Assembly (NCBI RefSeq): GCF_001042675.1
Contig: NZ_AP012333.1
Location: 372,001 to 436,000 of the forward strand
Source: Parascardovia denticolens DSM 10105 = JCM 12538
Lineage (GTDB): Bacteria > Actinomycetota > Actinomycetes > Actinomycetales > Bifidobacteriaceae
DNA: 64,000 nucleotides
Reading direction: 5' to 3'
Shown in pieces: positions 47,932-55,474 of this stretch. A program made the position numbers and the translations under genes. The notes beneath the pieces are model-generated. The model worked only from the letters and a program-made list of their open reading frames with translations. It was not told the origin of the DNA and searched no databases. The stretch's first letter is position 1. Each line of letters begins with the position of its first letter.

Positions 47932-48165
47932 ATGGTGACTGAAGCGGTCGAACACCTGATTCGCAATATCGTTGATTTTCCCGATGACGTGTCGGTGAAG
48001 TCCTTCCAGAACGCCCGCGGCGAGCTGATTCGCGTGCGAGTGAATCCGGAAGACATCGGTCGCGTGATCGGCCGTCATGGCCGCACCGCCACAGCGATCC
48101 GCACCGTGGTCCAGGCGATAGCCGACCACAACGTGCGGGTGGACATCATGGACGTGCGCCGCTAA
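47932..48165 (+). CDS. khpA: KH-domain RNA-binding protein KhpA (YlqC family)
   Basis: A 77-residue single KH-domain protein with the GXXG loop IGRHGRTA and the family start LIRNIVDFPDDV. Homologues bind RNA together with KhpB and influence cell division and ribosome-linked processes. It is nearly always next to rpsP, as here with 2 bp between stop and start. Confidence 0.93.
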   Translation: MVTEAVEHLIRNIVDFPDDVSVKSFQNARGELIRVRVNPEDIGRVIGRHGRTATAIRTVVQAIADHNVRVDIMDVRR

Positions 48166-48183
48166 GCTTCAAAAAGTCTCAGA

Positions 48184-48234
48184 AAGCCCCACTACTTCTT
48201 CTGTTTCAACCTTCAGAGATGTAGTGGGGCTTTT
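48184..48234 (+). terminator. Terminator of the rpsP-khpA operon
   Basis: AAGCCCCACTAC (48184-48195) pairs with GTAGTGGGGCTT (48221-48232) and runs into TTTT. It marks the last host-like sequence before the AT-rich islet. Confidence 0.85.
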
Positions 48235-48660
48235 GAATCTCCTGATAACTAAATGATTGACCAACTGAATGAGCACGATATTCCCGTTGGAATTGCGGAT
48301 TCTTCGATGAATGCTTAGCCGGAAGAGAGAAGATAATGAATTTATGGCTTGGCTCTCATTGATAGTTTAACTTTACAGAGTTTATAACAGCGCGTTTTCA
48401 TAGTGAAGATTGAATTGTGGTGAGGAAGCTTTAATAAATAACTATAACAGTCTAAAATACAGAGGCATGGATTCCGCTCCATTAAAGCAGATGCAAAGGA
48501 GAAAATACCTAGCAACATCTTTTAGTATATAAGCATCAATTGATTCCTCGGCCATGTGCTGTATTGGGGCAAGTCATTGTGATGGATTATCACCAAACTT
48601 ACCATTCAGGTTTGAATTGTAAAAGAATATTTAAATATTCGTGATTATATACGGCGTGTT
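48235..48660. other. AT-rich non-coding left part of the islet
   Basis: Composition drops sharply in GC right after the khpA terminator. Only short frames occur, for example a 21-codon one at 48254 with no ribosome site. No repeat, tRNA or integrase remnant was seen. It is probably the flank of acquired DNA. Confidence 0.5.
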
Positions 48661-48664
48661 GCAT

Positions 48665-48694
48665 TTGAAAAAAAAAAAAGAGTTTGCTTAAGAT
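48665..48694 (+). promoter_or_regulatory. Putative promoter of the McC-like operon
   Basis: -35 TTGAAA (48665-48670), an 18-bp A-rich spacer, -10 TAAGAT (48689-48694). The predicted start near 48701 lies about 25 nt before the 8-codon peptide gene. Confidence 0.45.
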
Positions 48695-48725
48695 GTATGC
48701 AATATTAATAAAGACGGTGGTAAAA

Positions 48726-48752
48726 ATGCGTTATCGTGTCGGCGGTCGTTAA
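48726..48752 (+). CDS. Candidate McC-like precursor peptide, MRYRVGGR
   Basis: Eight codons from ATG 48726 to TAA 48750-48752, preceded by GGTGG five bases before the ATG. It sits directly ahead of a terminator-like hairpin and the MccB-like gene, exactly where microcin C operons place mccA (seven codons, MRTGNAN, in E. coli). Length and the MR start fit, but the last residue is Arg rather than the Asn that MccB converts to a succinimide. A longer in-frame start at 48693 would give 19 residues (MYAILIKTVVKMRYRVGGR). It may alternatively be a fortuitous frame. Confidence 0.45.
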   Translation: MRYRVGGR

Positions 48753-48771
48753 ATGACGCAAAGCAATCGCA

Positions 48772-48808
48772 GGGTGCCTCCAAGGAATCCTCGAAGGCAC
48801 CCAATTTT
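48772..48808 (+). terminator. Terminator-like hairpin between peptide gene and adenylating enzyme
   Basis: GGGTGCCT (48772-48779) pairs with AGGCACCC (48795-48802), and AATTTT follows. It lies 19 nt after the peptide stop. In the E. coli mcc operon a comparable terminator yields abundant short mccA message with read-through into mccB. Confidence 0.75.
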
Positions 48809-48833
48809 AACAATTATTTTGTGAGGGATCAAG

Positions 48834-49787
48834 ATGACTAAAATTAAGAGGACGCTTCAGCCCTATGCTGAAGATAAGAAAATTTACTTTGGATTTGGCA
48901 ATTCCAGTCTTACGCGTGAAATCGCTGACACCCCAAGAAATCGATTTTTACTTCTTTCAAATAACCTTGAGAGGGATGCAAGGGCTGAAGAGCTTGAGAA
49001 GTTTAAAAGTATGGGATTGGTAACAGATAATGAATATACGGATACGCGTTACTTGCGAAATATAAATTTTTTTGAATGGATCGATGAAAGTCGCAATATT
49101 TCTCCATCGAAGTATCAACAGAGGCTTTTTGATAGCTCTGTATTAATTGTGGGAATTGGAGGGATCGGCGGAACGATTGCGGAATCATTGACACGATTAG
49201 GTGTTGGAAAGATTACTCTTGTTGATTTCGATGTCGTTGATGAGTCAAACCTCACGCGCCAAACGGTTTATGGGACCAGCGATATAAAACTCCCTAAAAT
49301 TGAATCTGCACTAAGGTATCTTGAATCTATAGGGAATACCAAAATTTCTATTCTAAATAAAAAGATTATATCGGAAGCGGATTTGGAAGAGATATATCAA
49401 AACGGTGACTTTGACCTTGCTATTTGTGGCGCCGATACACCACAAGAGATTGACTATTGGTTTGATGATTTATCGGAGCAGAATAGGATACCGTTTATTG
49501 CAGGGTCATATGCGTCAACTGTAATAAATTATGCGTGCATAATTCCTGGAACTACTCTTAACCTGAGAACATTTTACGCTGAGAATCGAATTACAGATGA
49601 TCACCTTATCCCCGATGAGATAAAGACAAGTGTGATTGCGCCAGTCACACTTATGGCCGCAGGTCTTATCAGTTATAAGGTTTTTGCGATGCTTACGGGA
49701 CTTAACAATGATTGGAATTGCATACAAATCGATATATTGACGTGGGGAGTGGAGAAATATGATATCAATCGTAGCGCGAGTGCATGA
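48834..49787 (+). CDS. MccB-like E1/ThiF-family adenylating enzyme
   Basis: A 317-residue enzyme with an N-terminal peptide-binding-type domain (about residues 1-95) and an E1-like adenylation domain. Motifs are GIGGIGG (107-113), VDFDVVDESNLTRQ with Asp133 and Arg142, Lys155 in the IKLPK loop, and Asp201 in ICGADTP. The layout and spacing match MccB, which adenylates the C-terminus of a ribosomal peptide. It lacks the two CxxC zinc pairs that E. coli MccB and many ThiF proteins have. The start at 48834 follows GAGGGA. It is AT-rich relative to neighbours, suggesting acquisition. MoeB/ThiF for cofactor synthesis is the alternative but lacks the N-terminal domain. Confidence 0.75.
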   Translation: MTKIKRTLQPYAEDKKIYFGFGNSSLTREIADTPRNRFLLLSNNLERDARAEELEKFKSMGLVTDNEYTDTRYLRNINFFEWIDESRNISPSKYQQRLFDSSVLIVGIGGIGGTIAESLTRLGVGKITLVDFDVVDESNLTRQTVYGTSDIKLPKIESALRYLESIGNTKISILNKKIISEADLEEIYQNGDFDLAICGADTPQEIDYWFDDLSEQNRIPFIAGSYASTVINYACIIPGTTLNLRTFYAENRITDDHLIPDEIKTSVIAPVTLMAAGLISYKVFAMLTGLNNDWNCIQIDILTWGVEKYDINRSASA

Positions 49788-50998
49788 TTTCCCTTATAAT
49801 TTCCGCCAGCTCATCCTAGGGAAGAGCTTTCTCAATATTGCGGATAGCTTTTATGCGATAGCGGTCTCTGTTGGGCTGGTTGCGGTTTATCATATTACTG
49901 CGGGTTCGCTGTCAACTTTTACGTTGGTTGCGCTACTGCCGGCTATGTTTGGATTCCTCTTCGGGCATGCGATTGACAGGATTGAGCATAAGAAAAACTG
50001 GCTGGTTGCATGTCAAAGTATTTATGTGGTTTTAGTCGTGCTTATTGCGGCATGCTTGTACATGCGCGTACCTGTCGCTGTGCTGTGTATGGTGAATTTT
50101 CTTTTCTATTGCGTGAGCACGGTTATAGGGGCTCTTGACACGAGTATCGTGCCGCAGGCATTAGATGACGATGAAGATCTTATTGAGAAATCCGTAGATA
50201 TTCAGTATTTTACGGGCAATATTCTCAATATTGCGTCGAATTTTTGCAGCATCATTACTTCTTGGCGTGGTTACGTATTTCGTTGTGCTCAATGTGAGCA
50301 TTCCGTTCTTTGTGGCGGGGATTTTTTTCTTCTGGAGGATGAAAATTTCAGCTACGCAAATCGGCAGAAAATCTGAGGAAAAGCACGATTCCACTAGTAA
50401 GGTGGGCGTGTCTGCATTTACGTTTAAGGACCATCTTATCGATTCAGTCCGTTACTTCTCTGCTCAGCGTGTGCCATCAGCAATCATCGTGTGTGAAGCT
50501 TTTCTCAGTGGCGCCCTGGATGTTTTGATTGCACTTGCTCCTCTTTATCTCGTCAGCATTTATGTGGATGTGAAATGGCTTGGCTTAGTGCTTGCCATAC
50601 AGCAGGGAGCTGATTTGGTTGGGTCGCTGTGTGCGCCTTTAATTAAAATCAAACCCACACACTTCTTCTGCTGGGATTATATCATTTCTGGGGCCGCGCT
50701 ACTTATGGTTTTTATTGTGCCGTGGATCCCAGCGAAGGTCCTTGCCTTCACTATGGGCTTTGTTATTATTGGCATCTCAGGGAATTACTTCAGCAAAATG
50801 CTTTTCAGCTTGTATGACCATAATCGCTTGGGAAGCGTGGATACCATTATTCGTGCACTTTACGCTTGTTTTGGTATCGTCTTCCTACTCGTGCCGAACC
50901 TTTATAGTAATATCACCGTGTTAGGAATCATTTTCAACGCACTCACGATTGTATTCGGAGTGATTCTTGCTGTTCGCATATATGTCATAAGGGGATAA
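49759..50998 (+). pseudogene. MFS exporter (MccC-like role) split by a one-base frameshift
   Basis: ATG 49759 follows GGAGTGGAG and overlaps the adenylating-enzyme gene by 29 bp. The frame runs about 160 codons with membrane helices, then shifts. Removing one T from the T5 tract at 50241-50245 joins SNF to AASLLLGVVTYFVVLNV and gives a continuous, roughly 412-residue, twelve-helix MFS protein ending at 50998. Without the change, ribosomes stop at 50376. In McC-type operons the exporter both secretes the toxin and protects the producer. The shift may be real inactivation, slippage or a sequence error. Confidence 0.7.
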
Positions 50999-51117
50999 GC
51001 TATTTTTATCGAATACCATAGAGGATGTTGAGACTTATGCCAGTAAATTCAATGAGAGCGAGTCGAAACCTGAGCCGTTGATATTTCAATCCAAAAAATG
51101 AGCCGAAAGGTCAAATC
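50999..51117. other. Right edge of the AT-rich islet
   Basis: A 119-bp gap between the frameshifted exporter and the second MFS gene. It holds a 14-codon frame at 51037 (begins MPVNSM, after AGAGGATG) that may be chance. Composition returns to host-like GC within the next gene. Confidence 0.4.
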
Positions 51118-52515
51118 ATGGTTAATAAGAAAAGGGAACTCGTGCTTGCCCTGGCCGTCATAATCCTTGAGCTTATAGGCGGCATGCAGTCCTATCTTAA
51201 TCAGATGATTCTTCCGATCATGTCCGCTGACTTGGGAGCCCGGCACCTTTATGGCTTGATCACTGGGGTGTCATCCATCGTCGCCATGCTTGGACTTCCC
51301 TTTGGGGCCGCCCTATTGCAACGGTACCAGCTTCCCCGTCTGCTTCTGGTCATGACTTTGATCCTATGCGCCGGGGCCATCGTCTCCGCGACCGCGCCGA
51401 ATATCGGTTTATATTTATCAGGGCTTGTCATTCGTGGCTTCGCCGGCTCGGCCCTGGCCATGACTTCGATCGGGGCGGTCGCTTTAGGCCTGTCTGGTCG
51501 GGCACGACAGCTGACTCTGGCCTTCTCTTCGGCCAGCTGGGTGATCTCATCCCTGGTCGGCCCCACTTACGCCGCCTGGGTCACGCATCTCCTCTCCTGG
51601 CGGTGGGCCATGCTCCTGTACCTGCCTTTCCTCCTCATCGCCCGTTTCATTGTCGCCGCGAACCTGAGATCCCGACAGAAAACGAAGAAGGCCCCGCTTC
51701 CATTTTCCGCCGCCCTCGGCGCTGGCTTGGGAATCTTTCTGACCATCGTCCCCCTGCAGGGAATCGGCAAGTATCTTCTCGGTCTGTTGGGATTGGCGAT
51801 TCTTGGCTGGGTGACCGTGTACCTGATGCCGGCAGGAACTTTCTGGCAGGCCGCTCCCCGCAAACGGGCCCTGGCCGGGATGTTCTTTTTGACGGCTTCA
51901 TATTTTTCGGCGAACGAGCTGGTGACTTTGACCGCCCACGACCTTTTCCATGCGAATTCCGCCCAAATGGGATGGATCGAGCTTGCCGGCGGCTTGGGAT
52001 GGGCCGTCATGGGCTTGCTTTGCGGACTGAAGCCGGCGTCGACGGCCAGGGTCTATCGGCTGCGGGCCGGCATCGGGGTGGGGGTCCTGGCCTTGTGCGG
52101 TCTTTTGACCGTCGGCCTCGTCCTGTCCTCTTTGCCGGCAGCCCAAGCGAGGATTGCGGTGATTTGCCTGTGGACCGCCTGTGGAATCGGCATGGGGATC
52201 ACTTATATTGACACCATGAATGTTTTTTTCGAAGAGCCGGAAGTGGATGACTCGATCACCATCGAGCAGATGGCCAGCGCCTCCATCATGGTGGAGGCGC
52301 TGGCCAGCGCCATTTTCATTCCCCTGACCACGTCCCTGCCGGCTTTCGCCTTCCAGAAAAAGGTCGTCGGCCAGGTCGGTCAACCCCCCCATGTGGCGCA
52401 TTCCGGCAGCCTCTTCTATGGGGCAGCCTGGGGTCTGGTGGCGGTTCTCGCGGTCATCGCCTGGCTCTACCTTCATCGCTCAGGGCCGCGGGCCCGCGAA
52501 AAGACCGTCGCCTGA
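51118..52515 (+). CDS. MFS drug/metabolite exporter
   Basis: A 465-residue MFS protein with 12-14 predicted membrane helices, basic termini and no sugar-porter signatures. The N-terminal part (ELIGGMQSYLNQMILPIMSADLG) and the GFAGSALAMTS helix resemble DHA-type multidrug exporters. The start at 51118 follows GAAAGG. Codon use is host-like after the first codons, unlike the preceding genes, so it may be a resident exporter next to the islet. Its position makes it a candidate helper or immunity exporter for the upstream peptide system; this is inference. Confidence 0.8.
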   Translation: MVNKKRELVLALAVIILELIGGMQSYLNQMILPIMSADLGARHLYGLITGVSSIVAMLGLPFGAALLQRYQLPRLLLVMTLILCAGAIVSATAPNIGLYLSGLVIRGFAGSALAMTSIGAVALGLSGRARQLTLAFSSASWVISSLVGPTYAAWVTHLLSWRWAMLLYLPFLLIARFIVAANLRSRQKTKKAPLPFSAALGAGLGIFLTIVPLQGIGKYLLGLLGLAILGWVTVYLMPAGTFWQAAPRKRALAGMFFLTASYFSANELVTLTAHDLFHANSAQMGWIELAGGLGWAVMGLLCGLKPASTARVYRLRAGIGVGVLALCGLLTVGLVLSSLPAAQARIAVICLWTACGIGMGITYIDTMNVFFEEPEVDDSITIEQMASASIMVEALASAIFIPLTTSLPAFAFQKKVVGQVGQPPHVAHSGSLFYGAAWGLVAVLAVIAWLYLHRSGPRAREKTVA

Positions 52516-52540
52516 CGGGGGTGGTCTCGCCGCCTGAAGA

Positions 52541-53653
52541 CTAAACCTCTAAAGCCAGGGTCCCGATCAAAGCCTTGTGGTCGGTGTGGGGGATGGCCAC
52601 GGTTTTGAGGGAAGTCGCATGGATTCCACCTGCGTAAAGCACATGGTCTATCTCGATTAAAGCGGGGAAGAGGGGCCAGGAAGCGGGGAAGCTGAGATTC
52701 ATTCCCTTATGCAGCTGATAACCCGAGTCGGTCAGGCCGGCCTTGAGCACGTCCCTCAGGGCTGTGTGGTGGAGGTTGGAGTTGAGGTCCCCCATGACCA
52801 CTTGGGAGGTCACTTGCGTGCGGTTGGCAAGGAGGGGGTTATTAAGCCGGCCGAAAGCGCCCAGAGAACTCAGGCTCTGCTGCCAGGCCTGACCGCCACG
52901 GCCGGGGGACATGGGGTGGGCCGAGGCGAAGAGAACAGGCTGATTGCCAACGAAGATGGTGGCAGTGGGAACATTGGAAGATGCGATGGGCAGGGAGGCG
53001 GGGTGAGACTCCACCGGGGCCTGGCGGGTCCAGATGGCGTTGAAGCCGCCGTTGTCGTTCTCCCCGGATTCGCCGAGCTGGGAGTAAGGAAGCCGGGCGG
53101 TCAGACCATCCTGATCCAGCCGCTTGACCAGGTCTTCGGTCACTTCCTGCATGCAGAGCACGTCCACATGGTTTTGCTCCACGGCGTGGACGATGCTGGA
53201 GGCGTCGGCCCGTCCATAGCGGCCGTTGAGGGTCATGACGGTCACCGAGGCCGTCTGGCCCGCCGCTTGCTTTGGGGAAGCGGCGCTGTTTTGCGCCGGC
53301 ATGGAGAAAATCGTGCTGACCTGTCGGGGCAAGGGGGTGACATATCCGATCGACCAGACCAGGTTGATGGCTATCAGAATCAGACTCACCAGACTTTGCC
53401 AGAAAGACCGATGACTGACGGCCACGAAGAAGAGGATGACCAGCGGAACAATCAGCAGGCTGATCAAAGCCGTCACATCCGGAATGGGTCGGTACCGCTC
53501 GTATTGAGTCGGCAGGAAATGCAGGCTCATCCAGACGGCTATGAGAACGAGGAGAATCCAAACGATCACGGGGCTCCTTTTCTTGCCGCTTTTGTGCTTC
53601 CTCAAAGTGTTCTTCGAATTCTGAGAAGGGTTTTCCTGGGACATTGAGACCAT
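52541..53653 (-). CDS. Membrane-anchored endonuclease/exonuclease/phosphatase-family protein
   Basis: A 370-residue protein with a basic cytoplasmic N-terminus, three hydrophobic segments (about residues 28-115) and an extracytoplasmic EEP domain. Motifs include VTVMTLNGRYG, CMQEVTED (metal-binding Glu), VMGDLNSN (Asp and Asn) and IDHVLYAG with the terminal IPHTDHKAL (catalytic His). The start at 53653 is chosen because GGGGG lies about nine bases upstream; ATG 53662 would have no spacing. Substrates of such membrane EEP proteins range from nucleic acids to phospholipids; unknown here. It lies downstream of ffh. Confidence 0.8.
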   Translation of the reverse strand: MVSMSQENPSQNSKNTLRKHKSGKKRSPVIVWILLVLIAVWMSLHFLPTQYERYRPIPDVTALISLLIVPLVILFFVAVSHRSFWQSLVSLILIAINLVWSIGYVTPLPRQVSTIFSMPAQNSAASPKQAAGQTASVTVMTLNGRYGRADASSIVHAVEQNHVDVLCMQEVTEDLVKRLDQDGLTARLPYSQLGESGENDNGGFNAIWTRQAPVESHPASLPIASSNVPTATIFVGNQPVLFASAHPMSPGRGGQAWQQSLSSLGAFGRLNNPLLANRTQVTSQVVMGDLNSNLHHTALRDVLKAGLTDSGYQLHKGMNLSFPASWPLFPALIEIDHVLYAGGIHATSLKTVAIPHTDHKALIGTLALEV

Positions 53654-53720
53654 GGAAACCATCCCCCTTTCTTGCTGAGTGGATGAAACCGGCCGAAGCC
53701 GACCGGAGTCAGCCAGAGAG

Positions 53721-53778
53721 CCGGTCTGAAATCCTGTCTGGAAGCAGGTCTGATCTGGTCTGAACCGGTCTGAAATCC
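53721..53778. repeat. 14-bp direct repeat after the ffh gene
   Basis: CCGGTCTGAAATCC occurs at 53721-53734 and 53765-53778, with extra GGTCTGA copies between. It fills the ffh-to-EEP gap. Confidence 0.6.
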
Positions 53779-53780
53779 GA

Positions 53781-55415
53781 TTAGTTCAGACCGGGGATGT
53801 TAAGCCCGCCCAGCTGGTCGCCCAGTTGGCTCAGATCGACCTTATCCAGGTCGATGTCGTTGGGGATCCCAGCGGGAAGGGCGGGATTCTGCGGCTTCTT
53901 CATGAAGGCGGACGCGCTGGACCGGCCGCCCAGCTTCTGCCTCAAAGCCCGCTCTTCGGCCTCCCTCTTCATAGGGTTGCCGGAGACGCCGGATTTCCTG
54001 CCTTTCTTCTTATTCTTCCTGGCCTTGCGGGGGGAATTGCCGCCGGGCATGCCGGGAAGTCCCATGCCGCCTTTGTTGGTCATGCGTTTCATCATTTTGG
54101 CGGCCTGCTCGAAGCGTTGCAGAAGACCATTGACCGTGGCCACGGTCACGCCGGAACCATAAGCGATGCGGGCGCGGCGGGAGCCATCGATGATTTCCGG
54201 GTGGCGGCGCTCCTGGGGGGTCATGGAATGGATGATGGCTTCGGTGCGGTCCACCTCGCGCTCATCGAACTGGTCGATGGCCTGGCGGTATTGGGACATG
54301 CCAGGAATCATGCCCAGCAGTTTCTTCATGGACCCCAGCTGACGGACCTGCTGGAGCTGGGCCAGGAAATCATCCAGACTGAAGCTGCCTTCGGCCATCT
54401 TTTCGGCCGCCTGCCGGGCTTCTTCCTCGTCAAACTGCTTCTGGGCCTTCTCGATCAGGGTGAGGATGTCACCCATATCCAGGATGCGGGAGGCCATGCG
54501 GTCGGGGTGGAAGACCTCGAAATCCTTGAGTCCTTCGCCTGTGGAGGAGAAGAGGATGGGCTTGCCGGTGACGGAGGCCACAGACAAGGCGGCACCGCCT
54601 CGGGCGTCGCCATCCAGTTTGGACAGGACCACGCCAGTGAAATCGACGCCTTCATCGAAAGCCTTGGCTGTGCGGACCGCGTCCTGACCGATCATGGCAT
54701 CGATGACGAAGAGGATTTCGTTGGGGTGGACGGCGTCGCGGATATCGCGTGCCTGTTTCATCAGTTCTTCGTCCACGCCCAAGCGGCCGGCGGTATCGAT
54801 GATGACCGCGTCATACAGCTTCTGCTTGGCCACTTCGATGGAGCCGCGGGCCACTTTGACCGGGTCCCCGGTCGCTTGGCCGGGGGAGACCACGTCGGAG
54901 GAAGAGGATTGGACGCCGAGCTCAGGGGCGTAAACAGGCACGCCAGCCCGTTCGCCTACCACCTGCAGCTGGGTGACGGCGTTGGGTCGTTGCAGGTCGG
55001 CCGCGACCAGCAGGGGGGTGTGACCCAGGTCTTTGAGCCAGTAACCCAGCTTGCCGGCCAGGGTGGTCTTACCGGCGCCTTGCAGACCTGCCAGCATGAT
55101 GATGGTGGGCGGATTCTTGGCGAAATTGAGCGGCCGGTCCACTCCTGCGCCCAGGATTTGGGTCAGTTCGTCATTGACGATGGAGACCACCTGCTGGGCC
55201 GGGTTGAGGGCCTTGTTGACTTCTTCGCCCAGGGCCCGTTCCCGCACGCGGGCGGTGAAGGACTTGACCACGTCCAAGGAGACGTCGGCGTCCAGCAGGG
55301 CGCGGCGGATCTCGCGGATGGTGCCGTCAATGTCGGATTCGGTGAGCTTGCCTTTGGAACGCAGGTTCTTGAAAGCTCCGGTCAAACGGTCGGTAAGTGA
55401 GGAAAATGCTGCCAT
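53781..55415 (-). CDS. ffh: Signal recognition particle protein Ffh
   Basis: GTPase of the signal recognition particle, delivering nascent membrane proteins to FtsY. The 544-residue chain has the N domain (residues 1-95), the G domain with GLQGAGKTT, DTAGRLG and the TKLDG-type SKLDGDARGG loop, and a Met/Gly-rich M domain (about 325-460) for the signal peptide and 4.5S RNA. A C-terminal actinobacterial extension ends in QLGDQLGGLNIPGLN. It lies 59 bp after cysS on the same strand. Confidence 0.97.
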   Translation of the reverse strand: MAAFSSLTDRLTGAFKNLRSKGKLTESDIDGTIREIRRALLDADVSLDVVKSFTARVRERALGEEVNKALNPAQQVVSIVNDELTQILGAGVDRPLNFAKNPPTIIMLAGLQGAGKTTLAGKLGYWLKDLGHTPLLVAADLQRPNAVTQLQVVGERAGVPVYAPELGVQSSSSDVVSPGQATGDPVKVARGSIEVAKQKLYDAVIIDTAGRLGVDEELMKQARDIRDAVHPNEILFVIDAMIGQDAVRTAKAFDEGVDFTGVVLSKLDGDARGGAALSVASVTGKPILFSSTGEGLKDFEVFHPDRMASRILDMGDILTLIEKAQKQFDEEEARQAAEKMAEGSFSLDDFLAQLQQVRQLGSMKKLLGMIPGMSQYRQAIDQFDEREVDRTEAIIHSMTPQERRHPEIIDGSRRARIAYGSGVTVATVNGLLQRFEQAAKMMKRMTNKGGMGLPGMPGGNSPRKARKNKKKGRKSGVSGNPMKREAEERALRQKLGGRSSASAFMKKPQNPALPAGIPNDIDLDKVDLSQLGDQLGGLNIPGLN

Positions 55416-55474
55416 AATGTCCTATTCTAAAGCTTCTGGGGGATAGCTAGGGGGATTGTCTTTGAGATGTGCGC

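Noticed and set aside
48254-48319. A 21-codon frame in the AT-rich flank
   Set aside because: No ribosome site or promoter, and no recognisable sequence; probably chance or a remnant.
48753-48824. A 23-codon frame right after the 8-codon peptide gene as an alternative precursor
   Set aside because: It runs through the terminator-like hairpin, has no ribosome site of its own and its translation does not resemble known precursors.
51037-51081. A 14-codon frame before the second MFS gene as a second peptide precursor
   Set aside because: A weak ribosome site exists, but there is no hairpin or modifying gene directly after it.
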